DNA from: Archilochus colubris
Lineage: Eukaryota > Chordata > Aves > Apodiformes > Trochilidae
Direction: 5' to 3'
DNA: 64,000 nucleotides
Assembly (NCBI GenBank): GCA_023079485.1
Contig: CM041085.1
Coordinates: 94,933,115 to 94,997,114, forward strand
How positions within the stretch are numbered: the first letter of the stretch is position 1; each line of letters begins with the position of its first letter. Under the pieces are notes generated by a model, which saw only the letters and a program-made list of their open reading frames with translations, did no database searches and was not told the DNA's origin. The position numbers were made by a program, and so were the translations under genes. Below, one piece after another: positions 37,231 through 48,600 of the stretch.

Positions 37231-37738
37231 GATCTATGGATGCACCCTATGTAATCAGAAGACAACAGCATCCATGAAATACCAGGCTGAGCATCAGAAG
37301 AAGGAGATGAAGACATGTGGTAAGGATACAACACATGTGAAGAGGGGTTATATGACAGGTGATCAAGGGATGAAAATACAATTATTTTATTGTTTTACAA
37401 TGTATTATTATACATGACGGGAATAATCCACCTAAACTAAACCTAAACATTCACCAGCACCTGGAAACTCAAGAAGCTGATTCATCTCACCTGTTTTAAA
37501 TATCTGTTATAGTATGATATGAAGCATGATCTCCTGGTTTCTTTCTCTGTGTTTAGAGAGGAAGATTAGAGAAAAGATCAGACACATAAGACCAGAGCAA
37601 TTCCATCTTCAGTATTGCTGGGCAAATGTCAGCTCCCTGATCAACAGAGGTGTTGAAACTTTCAAGTGTTACTTCATACAGACATTTGGGGTATCATATG
37701 TAGGCACAGTTTATAAATACACTGTGGTAATCTAAACT
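37231..37738 (+). other. Candidate two-exon transcript, phase-compatible
   Basis: A strong acceptor (T-rich tract ending 'ctgacag', 37230) precedes an 89-nt segment open in one frame (37231-37319), with a good donor 'gtaagg' at 37320. The next acceptor, 'tttctctgtgtttag' (to 37556), opens a segment whose frame runs to a TAA at 37736-37738. The intron would be 237 bp. One base left over from exon 1 plus AG from exon 2 makes GAG, so the frame is kept. Exon 1 contains CTLC and the in-frame methionine of MKYQAEHQKKEMK; exon 2 begins RKIREKIRHIRPEQ. No homology is recognised and no poly(A) signal is obvious. It could be a lncRNA, a terminal coding exon pair or coincidence. Confidence 0.2.
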
Positions 37739-39654
37739 CAACAGAAAACATCAGGATCTGATTTGTAGATGAAGAAACGATTTCACTCCTTTGTTACACA
37801 CAAAAGAAAATAATGTTTGGTTGTTAAAATAGCACTTTCTTGCTTCTCGACTTCAATGCGGTCAGTGTAAGATTATTTATTTCAACTGTTCCATTTAAAA
37901 TTAATCGGAAACTTTGGGAGGGCCAAATATTTCTATGTAAATAGAATAGTTCTTACTGTATGTTCTTTCTGATTAACTAATTCAATTTACTTTGCCTACA
38001 TAATTATCTTATTCACAGATTTATATGGGAGGAAAAAAACCTGTAACTTCAGCTGTTATTAGTAAGCAAATCCAATGCTTATGTACAGTAAAGAAAAGCT
38101 CACATTAACACTTCAGTAACTCTTATGCGAGTTGTCAGACAAGAGCTAATTAAACCAATCACAACCATTTTTCTATATTTGAAAGGACCAGTCTTATTTT
38201 GAAGCTTCCGTGATGCCTTGGTGTTGAGGGTGGATATAATTTAAACTAATGCAATGAAATTCAAAAGTATGGTTATTATATAGGGTCATTAAAATGTAGA
38301 GTTTATATTGCCTGGGTACCTAAATTCTGCATTATGGTATCTATTATATCTTGATGTCTTTGTGCAACAGAAAAACTATTTTTCCTGACTCTTGTGTCAT
38401 TATGGTGTTGCAATGCTCAAATGGTGATGTGTTTACTCAATTCTATTTTTACAGAGATTTCTAAGTTTGTATTGTCTTGCTACACACACACCATATTTGT
38501 ATTCTTGTCAGCAGCTGTGGAGAGAGAATGTAACAGGGACATAAGCTGAGTCAAAGCAAATCATATTGTGAACAAAAAATCTGACTTAATATTTTCAGTG
38601 TTACTCCAGTTCCACTTTTGAGTTTGGTTAGCAGTGTTGACAATAGCTTTATTCTGAGCTGACCCTTTTACTAATATAAGATGACATTTCTAATATCATG
38701 CTTTGTGTGGCCACACTGTCATTAGACAAAAGCCTGTCTGAATCAAGTCCTCAGATATAAAACATTCCCAGGGATCATTTTCTAAATTACAGTATGAGAG
38801 ACACATTCAGCAAGGTAGAGAGGCATCAATGTCTGCATTGAAGAGTATCCCCAGCAGCAGAGCTCTCTGGCTGACTGAATTAATTTGATATGATACAAAA
38901 GTTTGTGGTAGCAAGCTGGTATGATCTCAAATGAATCTTTTCTTAATTCTCATTAACTAGGTAGCTCATGTTTTCCCCCACATCCTGTAATTACTTAGGG
39001 ATAGAAGCAGGATGCATGACTCATTGTGCAGGGTAAGTTTTTTGGCTATCACTTTGATACTGAGGAACATTTTAATAGACTCAACAGTTTTAGTCATATT
39101 TTGTTGTCCCTCCCCTTATGTGTGTTAGACATCCTACATTGTGCATATTTCTATTGATTGGGAGGAAGGGAATTGAGTATCTGTGCAATCATGTAACAGA
39201 AAGTTCTGATGCTGCATTAACATTTCACATCCAACAAAGCATCAGACAAAAGTCTGTGAAGATGGTACTGCTCCATCTAACCATAACTTGAGCTGGTCTG
39301 TTCAAAACCAGGACAAACTAGTGCAGGAAAAAAAAAGCATGCTGATGCAGCTCTCTTGCTTTTCATCCATGGCACAGCTTTCTCAGAGATGTTTCAGGAG
39401 TCTGCCTGATTGATTTTTTCAGGAGTCACAAATGAACAGTTTCTTCACTAAGTATTGTGAACACGAGGGTAGCAGCTGAGGAAGTGGTGATAGGCCAGGG
39501 CAAGTGGTCTCTTCAGCAAAACAGGGGATTATAGCTACTGAGAATTTAGAAACAGTCATTTATTTCGATCAAGCTAGTACTTGGGTTTGGGTTGGTTTGT
39601 TGTTTTTTTTTTTTTCTGAATATACTACTTGAAATTATTTAGGGGGTAAGGACA
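37739..39654. other. Unique DNA, no gene recognised
   Basis: No repeat copy was recognised with confidence. An isolated 'aaaccaggaca' at 39305-39315 matches an ERVL-type LTR end but no partner terminus was found. A T-run lies at 39604-39615. Confidence 0.5.
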
Positions 39655-39937
39655 GAAGGCTAATGTTACCCTCATCTACAAAAAGGGCTTAAAGGAGGAT
39701 CCAGGAAGTCAAAGCCCTGTGAGTTTTATTTCAGTTTCTGGGAAAATTATGGAATGAATTTTCCTGAGGGCTATCACAAGGTAAATGAAGCACATAATTG
39801 GGAAAAGTCAGCACAGATTCACAAAGGGAAATCATACTCAACAAACGTGATCACTGTCAACAGCAAAGTAACCTGCTTTGTTGGTCTGGGATGAGCAGTG
39901 GACATTGTCTACCTGTGTTTCTCCAAGGCTTTTGATA
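39655..39937 (+). mobile_element. Old CR1, 5' part, split by a younger CR1
   Basis: Translation gives ANVTLIYKKGLKEDPGS followed by PVSFISVSGKIME, the N-terminal RT motifs of CR1 ('IFKKGxKEDPxNYRPVSLTSVxGKIME'). The segment ends at 'ctccaaggcttttgatat', the SKAFDT motif, exactly where the younger copy begins. The downstream half resumes near 40791. Confidence 0.88.
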
Positions 39938-40790
39938 TAGAATCATAGAATCGGCTGGGTTGGAAGGGACCTCAGAGATCATCAAGTCCAACCCTTGAAC
40001 CACTACTGCTGCAGTTACTAGATCATGGCACTGAGTGCCACATCCAGTCTCTTTTAAAATATCTCCAGGGATGAAGAATCCACTGCTTCCCAGGGCAACC
40101 CCTTCAAATGTCTGATCACCCTCTCAGTAAAGAAATTCTTTCTAATATCTAACCTAAACCTCCCCTGGCACAACTTAAGACCATGCCCTCTTGTCTTGCT
40201 GAGAGTTGCCTGGGAAAAGAGACCAACCCCCACCTGGCTGCAACCTCCTTTCAGGTAGTTGTAGAGAGTCATGAGGTCTCCCTTGAGCCTCCTCTTCTCC
40301 AGGCTGAACAGCCCCAGTTCCCTCAGTCTCTCATCATAAGATCTGTGCTCGAGTCCCTTCACCAGCCTGGTTGCCCTCCTTTGGACCCGCTCCAGGACCT
40401 CAATATCCTTCCTGAACTGAGGGGCCCAGAACTGGACACAGTACTCAAGGTGTGGCCTCCCCAGTGCTGAGTACAGGGAAAGAATCACTTCCTTGGACCT
40501 GCTGGCTACACTGTTCCTGATACAGGCCAGGATGCCATTGGCCTTCTTGGCCACCTGGGCACACTGCTGGCTCATGTTCAGCTTCCTGTCAATCCAGACT
40601 CCCAGGTCCCTCTCTGTCTGGCTGCTCTCAGCCACTCTGTCCCCAGCCTGTAGCGCTGCATGGGGTTGTTGTGGCCAAAGTGCAGGACCCGGCACTTGGC
40701 CTTGTTGAACCTCATCCCGTTGGAATCAGCTCAACTCTCCAGTCTGTCCAGGTCCCTCTGCTGAACTTCTGTTCAGCCTCCTCTTACAGA
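39938..40790 (-). mobile_element. Young CR1 LINE copy inserted in the older CR1
   Basis: The 3' terminus is at 'agaatcatagaatcggctgg' (39941-39960), the antisense of the CR1 octamer tail, continuing 'gttggaagggacctcagaga'. The element runs about 850 bp to a 5' truncation near 40765-40790, next to a 6-bp inverted repeat (CTGAAC/GTTCAG, 40761-40776). It keeps a long open ORF2 C-terminus and reads cleanly, so it is much younger than its host CR1. No clear target duplication is seen, as is usual for CR1. Confidence 0.92.
40054..40695 (-). pseudogene. CR1 ORF2 C-terminal fragment (213 codons open)
   Basis: The open stretch covers the part of CR1 ORF2 after the reverse-transcriptase catalytic core. 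Ordered motifs are [92 protein letters not shown] and [20 protein letters not shown], ending ...SSSLEIF before the stop. The catalytic YADD motif and the endonuclease domain are absent through 5' truncation, so it cannot encode an active enzyme. Just upstream, '[20 protein letters not shown]' is in another frame: a one-base deletion near 40640 separates the two, and a stop lies farther up. Not a host gene. Confidence 0.93.
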
Positions 40791-41515
40791 AAAATATATT
40801 ATATGGTCTATACAAGTGGTCTATGGGGCAGAAAGGAAACTGACAGGCCACACCCAGAGGTGTCATAAATAGCTCGTTTACATACTGTCAATTCATCACA
40901 AGTGGGGTCCCCCAGGGATCAGTATTGGGTCCAGTGATGTTTAATATCTTCAGAAATGATGGCAGTGGTGGCATCAAGTACAAGACTGATGAAGTTTGAA
41001 AATTGTACCAAACTCAGTGGGGAAGCACCCATGCTATGTTCAAGTTTGTTCTCTGCTATACAAAAAGGGTGTGGACAGGCTGGGAAGGGTCCAAAGAAGG
41101 CCCACAAAGATGATCAAATGACTGGGAAGCCTGCTGAGAGAACTGATTTGTTCAGACTTGAGAAAAGAAGGCTTAAGGGAGACCTTATCACCATATTCTA
41201 GTACTTGAAGGGTGGTTACAAAGAAGGTGGAGACTCTTTTTACAAGAAGTCACATAAAAAAGATGAGTGTTAATGAGTACAAGGTACTCATGGGAGATAC
41301 CACCTGGGGGAAAGAGGAAAATTTTTAGTCATGAGAGCAATCAACCAGTGGAATAGTCTCCCCAGGGAAGTTTTGAATCCCCCAACGTTAGATACTTTTA
41401 AGATTCAGCTGGAGAAGGTGCTGTGTTGTCTCATCTATACAGGGCTTTTGCTTAGAAAAGTTGGAATAGATGACTCTTGAGGTCCCTTACAGTCTGGTAT
41501 TCTATAATTATGATT
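40791..41515 (+). mobile_element. Old CR1, 3' part, after the younger insertion
   Basis: Starts with 'YGLYKWSMGQKG', collinear with the CR1 'YGLDKWTxRWxxN' segment, then ITSGVPQGSVLGPVMFNIF (40898-40954), the conserved RT motif. After a deletion it resumes with GSKKAHKDDQMTGKPAERTD-like and [16 protein letters not shown] (41154-41201) and ends in a degraded CR1 tail 'gtcccttacagtctgg...' near 41515. Together with 39655-39937 this is one element. Confidence 0.9.
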
Positions 41516-44284
41516 TATTTCTATTTCAGTAGAAATCATCTCTCATTGCACAGATGTTCAGATTTTACATTAATTTTCTGTTCTGCTCTGCATGTCCAAA
41601 GACCTGTACTAGAACAAAGTCTCTCAGCATCATAAGCTATAGGAATCAGACTCATCAAGAAAAGGATTTAATCCTTCCTACTTGTATTGATCAGCCTGAA
41701 GGACTATTTTACTAGCGGTTGGTGATCAGCTTAATGGCCAGTTTGATGTATCATAGCATAAGGTGTCTCTTGTCAATAATAAAATTCTAAAATGTGCACA
41801 TTATCAATATATAATCAATGTACATGTAATCAATGTTACTGGTTTCTTCATATTCCAGGAGGCTTGCTGTTAGTGCCTGACAGACCAGTACTGTGAGTAA
41901 ACTCTTCTGAGAGTACCAGTGGCCTTAGACAAAAGCTCACCACAGACAGAATCTGTGCAGTGTTTTGTGTTCTGACCAGAGGTCTGTCCAATGCTGTTAA
42001 GCCTCAGGTTTACCTGAGGTATGTAAAATCAGAAGGTATATAAAATTTTATAACTTGCTATCACCTTTTCCGTCACTATCAATAAATTGTTGTCTTCCAA
42101 GTGTTTTTGCCTTTCTTGTTCAGATTTGAAAAGAGTTAACACACATCCTGGTTCCACCATGAAATGAGATCAATTCCTTTTGTCCTATTACCCATCTCTT
42201 TTTCTGAAGTGGGAGTGACAGATGGTTTATACAACTAACACATCTCTAAATAATGATGAGAAAAACATAAGCATCTGGAATGCTGGGTATAAACCTCTGG
42301 AATCGGATTTCAAATCCTAAAATTTAACAAAATATTTCTGAAATTATATGGCTGTTAAAATGGCATTGTACAATTTTATAAACTGTTGATATTTAAATTA
42401 AAAAAAATCTATTATATTTTTCTATTATGTTAACTTTGATGAAAAAGGTTGCTTTTTTTGAAATTGATGGTTTTATATCAAAATAATTGGATTCAGAATT
42501 CAAAATATATTTTAGATTGACTCAGTTCTTTCTTTTCTTGTGGTTGCAATAGCCGCACAAGAAGTTATTTCTGAGCAAAGTGGTGACATTTAAAACATCT
42601 GCAGTATTATGCTTTCAATTAGTCAAGAAGGTCCCTCACTCGGCCACCAAGTAAGAATGGAAACTGCAGTAAGATTTGTGTGTCATACTAACTCCTCTTC
42701 CTACAAAACATCCTTTCTTAAATGTGATTGGGTACATTGACAAACGAATTCCTCCAAGGACGTACTCTCACAGTATATTTCAGCATTTCTTATAAAGCAT
42801 ATTATTCCTACAATGCATTAAACATAATTTTGAGTAAGAAATGTTGCTAATAAAGATGCTGTACTCTAAAGGAAACCATTGATTACATGACAGGTCTACT
42901 GTCTCCAGGCTGCCTCAGCTCAATAACACTTCAGAAGGACCAGAGTGTCTTTTTAATGTAAATATCACTTTAAAGTGAAGCACAAAGCTAACCTGAGAAG
43001 TGCAAAATTACCTTTATATGCTGAAGGGCCTGAGGAGGGTGTTTGTTTATCTTATCTGGCCTAGATGCACTCATCACCGTGTCATCAGAATTCCTGTCTG
43101 TTGTTCAGAGGATATTTAGTTGATAAATAATGTTTAAACTTCATTTTTAAAAGACACTTTCTTCTTCTTAAAGTTCTTTTCACCTGTTTGTTTCAGTGGC
43201 GATATCAAGAATATAGTCATACTTTCGAATGAAGATAGTAAGATAGCAGTTGACACCAAAAGTTTCTCAAACAGGCTTTCCTTTTCCAAATAAACTATTT
43301 TACCCTGCTGTACATCTTTTCCTTGTAACCATATGTCAAGTTTCCTTGTCTGAAACTCAGAAATAACCCCCAACAGCTGCCACCCATGAGAGGCATGTGC
43401 ACAAACAGAGCAATAAAACTATACTGCAGAATACTTTATATGCCTAAACTTTTCTAATGAGTTTTTCTGCACAGTTAATGTCTGACAAATGAGCCTCTGT
43501 CCTATAAAGCATGCTAGCTGGGGAGCTGAGAGCTGGCAATTATCGACTATGTCACGCCAGGAAGCAGATGTGTGAGCTGTGGTCTGACTCTGACATGTGT
43601 CATGTCACACTACTCTGAGCATCTCCATGAGCCTCTGAGGTTCTGATCTTGCTTGCTTTATTTAGCCCAAACCCCACTGAAACCAAGGCAGGCATTGCTT
43701 CATTAGGTATGCAGAAATCAACAGCACACAGGTTCAGTCAGCGCAAGTACTTTTAAATGGCTCTAAGCTCAATACCTGTTTTCGAGAATAAAAAGGATTA
43801 TTGTCTACAAAAGAAGCAGTAAGGTCCCTAAATATATTCATAGGTTAGGTAGCTAACCATCATTTCAGCAAACAATGGGAAAAATCTAGTTTTTTTTTTT
43901 TGCTTTAATGCTTTTTAATGCTTGCTTCCTAACCCTGTAGACAAAACATAGAAACTTAATTTTCATCAGTAAAGTGCCTTAGATCACTCTAGAAATATGC
44001 TGGAGCATCTCAAACCTAACAACTCTCAGAAATTCAGAGCCTAAGTCTTAAATGGTGTTTTTAACATTGTCAGGTATACATAAACTACAACTATGTAAAT
44101 GGAACAGTAATGCTTTGGCAGACCATTCTTCTTCACCCAAGAATCCATTATTTATCCCATCCATTTGAGGTTAGAAAACCCTAAAGCAGCCCTTCATCCA
44201 TTTTGAGCAGATGAATTTAAAAAGAATGACATAATAAAATAAATAAAGCTTCACAAAGGTTAATAAGATAATCTGAATTTATGT
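41516..44284. other. AT-rich unique DNA, no gene recognised
   Basis: No repeat or exon was recognised. The 43500-43700 portion is less AT-rich and contains 'gagctgagagctggca'-type short direct repeats, but no product is evident. Confidence 0.5.
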
Positions 44285-44745
44285 TCCAGCCTGAAAAGAC
44301 TTTGCCATAGTTTCCTTCCCATTGTTTAGGAATGTTTGTCTAACCTGTTGTTGAAGTTCTATACATAGAGACTTCACAACTTTTGGGCAGCCTGCTTCAG
44401 AACTTTGGTATTGCTTTTACTTTGATTTTTTCCTCTAAAATATATAAAATAAATTTTCATTATTGGAATAAAATTTTTGCTTCTTTTTCAATTGGATAAT
44501 AGATTGTTTTCCTCTTGTCTGCAGCAAACTTTTACATACTTAAAGGTTGCTATTACATTCCCATCAATCACTCTTCCCTTCCCTCAATTAATAAACTCTA
44601 GATATTTCAATCTCTGCTTACATGCCAGGTATTGCAGGGTTCCAGTTCTTCTCATTGCTCTTCAGTGGATACTTTTGCCATAGCTCAAATTGGTCACAGC
44701 ATTCCAGCTGGTGTTTTGCCCACACAGTTTTGAGTGAAGATTAAT
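44285..44745 (-). mobile_element. Ancient CR1-type LINE fragment
   Basis: The plus strand shows in antisense order 'ttgtctaacctgttgttgaa', 'gagacttcacaacttttggg' and 'cagcctgcttcagaactttg', then 'ttttacatacttaaaggttg' and 'ctcttcagtggatac'. These match the 3' UTR and C-terminal ORF2 of old amniote CR1/L3-type elements ('first-degree' divergence with many indels). The middle contains an AT-rich insertion (about 44420-44500). No intact coding remains. Confidence 0.7.
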
Positions 44746-45535
44746 AGCAACTAGCAGCAAAGACAGTGGGAAAGAATCTTATGTCAGAGCATCCAAACTT
44801 TTTTTGCTATTTATCAGGATGTCTAACAAAACTGTGTAGCCTGCTGTGACATAATAGTATGAATTTCATCCTATCTGAAAGTGTTAATTTCAGTACCCTT
44901 AAAACATTGATTTGAAAGTCTCATAAGGCATTTGGAAATGCTAAACAATCAGCCTGCTGGATAATGTCATGTTCTATATTTAACAAGATAAGTCACCTTT
45001 TATTTCCCCAACCAGAACATCACATCAGTGTGAGGATAATGAATTCATTTAAATGTGATAGTCTCAGCAGTTTTCAAAGTTGGCGTTTCCTTTGGAAAAA
45101 AAAATTTCCAAAAAAACTAAAACCAGAATTTCAGACAAAAGATTTGTCTCTTAGGATACAGCAATAATTAATTCAGCTCTACCAGAAGTTCTATAACAGA
45201 GAAAATCAATAAATCTCCTCTATAAACACCAACTGTGAGCCTGAGGTTTGTCTGGTTTTATTTTGTAATGCCTGACGGTCACTCTCTTGCTGTGATCCAT
45301 AATCAATATAAAATTAAAATAACCGGTCTATAAATACACAATAGTGAGTGTTCTGAATTTCATAGCATCTCATAAAAGCATTTTTAGATTAAAAGATTTT
45401 TGTGTCTTACCCTTCCATGCTGTGTGCAGTTTTCCTGTGCAACAGATGCTCAGACAGCAGTTTCTACTTAGAAATGTCATTGTTTGCATGCCTTAGCTAC
45501 ATTGAGACTGTTGATCATTGCTGTATATATTGCAG
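44746..45535. other. Unique DNA, no gene recognised
   Basis: AT-rich, with no repeat signature. A 67-codon frame (44964-45167) shows no motif. Confidence 0.45.
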
Positions 45536-45687
45536 AAAGGAAACCAGAAATATCTGTTTATTATCTATAAGGCAATGGGAAAAGATCCTTGACATTCTAA
45601 TCGGGAAAAATAGGGTATTTTACAGTTTTCTCATTGAGAAATGCATTTTGCCTGAAGAAGTAAGACTTCAAGGCAGACTGAAAAAAG
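45536..45687 (+). other. Candidate internal exon (152 nt)
   Basis: Acceptor 'ttgctgtatatattgcag' ends at 45535 and the donor AAAAAAG/gtaaga is at 45687/45688, close to consensus. The segment is open in the frame that reads KETRNICLLSIRQWEKIL, then GKNRVFYSFLIEKCILPEEV and RLQGRLKK. A second GTAAGA lies 12 bases downstream, so the donor choice is ambiguous. I recognise no protein family, and no partner exon was found nearby. Splice-site-like pairs arise by chance at this frequency, so confidence is low. Confidence 0.15.
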
Positions 45688-48600
45688 GTAAGAAAGAAGG
45701 TAAGAAAGTTGGTTCTACACAGCCTATGTCTCACTAGGTACACTTGAAAAACTGAGTATAGCAGTGTCCACAGACAGATGTTCTTTTTTGCCTCATTGAA
45801 GTAGAAAATTGTGTCTTGGGATTGTAACCTGTATAGCTGGATCATGCACTTACACAAGTCTAATTATGCCCCTCTGCTGGAGATGTGTGACACAGTTCCC
45901 TTATAAAGACACTTATAAAAAAGCATCTACTTCCATTAACTGAAAGATCTTATAAGTTCTTAGAGGTTTCATGGACTGAACAGATACTATGGCAATGCCC
46001 AGTTTTGCTGTAAGTACTAATTTTCCTTGACTTTCTTCAGTGTTCTAAGTACTTTTTATTATGTTATATAATTATAAATTTCTATCCAACAACTTCCAGT
46101 AATGCATTAACCAATCTTAATAAAAACTGTCATATATTTAATTTTTCCTATTCTGTTTATCCTAGCAGTAACTTGTCCTTCATGCTGTTTTCTCACAGCA
46201 TCTTGAAAGGTGAGGGGCAAGGATTACATGTATGGCTGAAAAAGAGGAGCAGAGATGGGGAAACATCTCTTTTCCCATTTATACTTAAATTCACAGTTCT
46301 TAAATGTATAATTTACTTAAGTTATTGAAGTTCAAATAAAATTATTATTAAAATACTGGACACCATTGTCTTATGAGACAGGAATTCTTTCAAGTTTCAG
46401 AAATTATCATATTGGGTTCAGACCAGGAGATAGTCATTTAATTTAAGATATTATCTAAACAAGGAAACAAATAATACAGTCTTCTTCTTAATGGCATCTT
46501 TTAAAAAGTCTGAGCCAGAAATTATACATGGAATTATACATTTTAAATATTGTTTTTCATATTAGCATACTGGTTTTACCAGCAAACCAATCTTACATAA
46601 CAGGGCTGCATAGTAATTTTATAGATAGATAGACAGACAGATTAAAACCTTTTGGAGTTTTTTGTTGGTGAGAGGTAGCAGAGATAGAAGGGGGAATGGT
46701 AACTAACTGCTCTTTTTTAATTTTCCTACTACATTGAAATCATACAACGTAGCTTAACTACCTTTGGTTGTGCAACTACAGATAATGCTGCCTTCTATCA
46801 GTGTTAAGTGTAATTCCTTGTTATTATTTATACTATTTGAGTATGGGTTTATAACCATTTTCTTAGTACATTTAAACATCTATTTTTGCTCTAAGAAGGT
46901 TTGCAACATAATCACAGGAGTGAGGGCAAAATGTAATTTTCTCTACTTTGTTAGTCAGTTTGTTTAATGTTATTTCCTAATGGATATCTGCTCTTGTAAT
47001 AGTATTATATTCTGATGCTGGCTAAGCTATTGTGCTTTCTCCAGCATGAGATCCATAGTAGCATAAACAACTGATAACCCACTTGTGGCTTTTTTGACTC
47101 GTGGTATTTTCTCCAGGTTATACACTGAATTCTGTAACCTGTATTCTCCGAGTTACACTGTAGCTGTACCCACCTGTAAAATCTTGTTTTTCTTACTTGC
47201 CTCACATTATTATCAATCCCGTTAACACGAATTACCATCAGTCCAAATTTCTCCTTTTCTCTGTGCTATATATAAGCCCTCCAAACACCACACAGGGTTA
47301 ATAATTTGATACAGAAGTAGGATATTTTGACAAACTGAATTCTTGTAATTTACAGTGCAGAACAGGATGATATTAACACTGCTCTGAACTAGACCTTTGG
47401 GTTGTTATTTGTCTTGCTGTTTGAATTAGAATGTGCTTGAACATATGATCTAAGAGGATGCTTCTATCACCTTCAAAATGAAAAATAATGACAGAAGAGG
47501 TAAAAAAAACCTGCAATGATTTCATACCAGATATTACAAAAGCCCTTTATCTGTGTGATAGACAATATTTAAAAAAAACAAACCACAACAACACAAGCCT
47601 TAGATAAAATCTAAGGAAGAAATTGGTCACCAAACAGATGACAAATATTTGCTAACCCAAGGAAATATTTCCTAGTGTATACAATTAGTCTTTCTGTTGA
47701 GTGCCATGACACCCATTATGAGACATAATACTTGGAGAAGACCTGTGTTTTCCACTAGAAGAATAATTAAGTTTTCCACTGCTCAGCAGATTATATCTGA
47801 AAGCTCACCGATGTAGGTAACAAGGCAGAAAGGCAAGCTTATATCAAATTCAAATCATAGAAGAGGGGCAAAAAATGAAAAAACAGAACAATAATTTTAT
47901 TTTCAAAATCTGAAGGCTTTTTTCCCTGCTCAAGTATCTTGGACTTATTTTTCAGATTTTATTTTGGGTAGCAGTAATCAATTACAACTAATTTATTTGT
48001 TGAAAACCAGTTTCTATTTAAGTACATAGGGTGTTATTCTAGACTAAAAATGTTCAAGTTTAGAGCAAACTGGCCATACATAGGGATTTGTTCAATCATA
48101 AACTAATACATGTACAACTAATATTAGTTTGAATTGCCCTAGCTGTCCACTACATAAAATAGTCATTGAAATGTATTCTGAGTGGTAGTGCCTAGACTAT
48201 TCAATATTTAAGTACATAAATCCAGGAAAATAATCCATTAAATCCTTGGCTCACCTGAAAATTTGTCTTAAATTTCTCTCAAGAAATATCAGAAACTTGG
48301 ATACATTACAAACTCAGAATTTGACAGGTCTGATCATCTTACAATAGTATTGAATCACAGAGGACAGGAGCAGAGAGAAATTACAGAGGTTACCCACTCC
48401 ATTCCCTGGCTCATGGTCAGATCAGAAATACTTGTTTTATTCATAATTGATTATTACATTTTGGTTTTAAAGAGTTTTCCATTAACTAGGAGAGTCGAGC
48501 TTGCCTGCTCTAGATTAGATATCTAAAACTAAGTGGCATGAATTCCAGCTTTCATGTGAGGAACAGGAATATAGAAATATAATGAAGGGGTGGCAAGAAA

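Noticed and set aside
39305..39315. 'aaaccaggaca' resembling an ERVL LTR terminus
   Set aside because: No partner TGTC terminus or target duplication was found within 1 kb, so a single 11-mer is not enough.
40183..40470. 95-codon plus-strand open frame
   Set aside because: Antisense shadow of the young CR1 ORF2 fragment.
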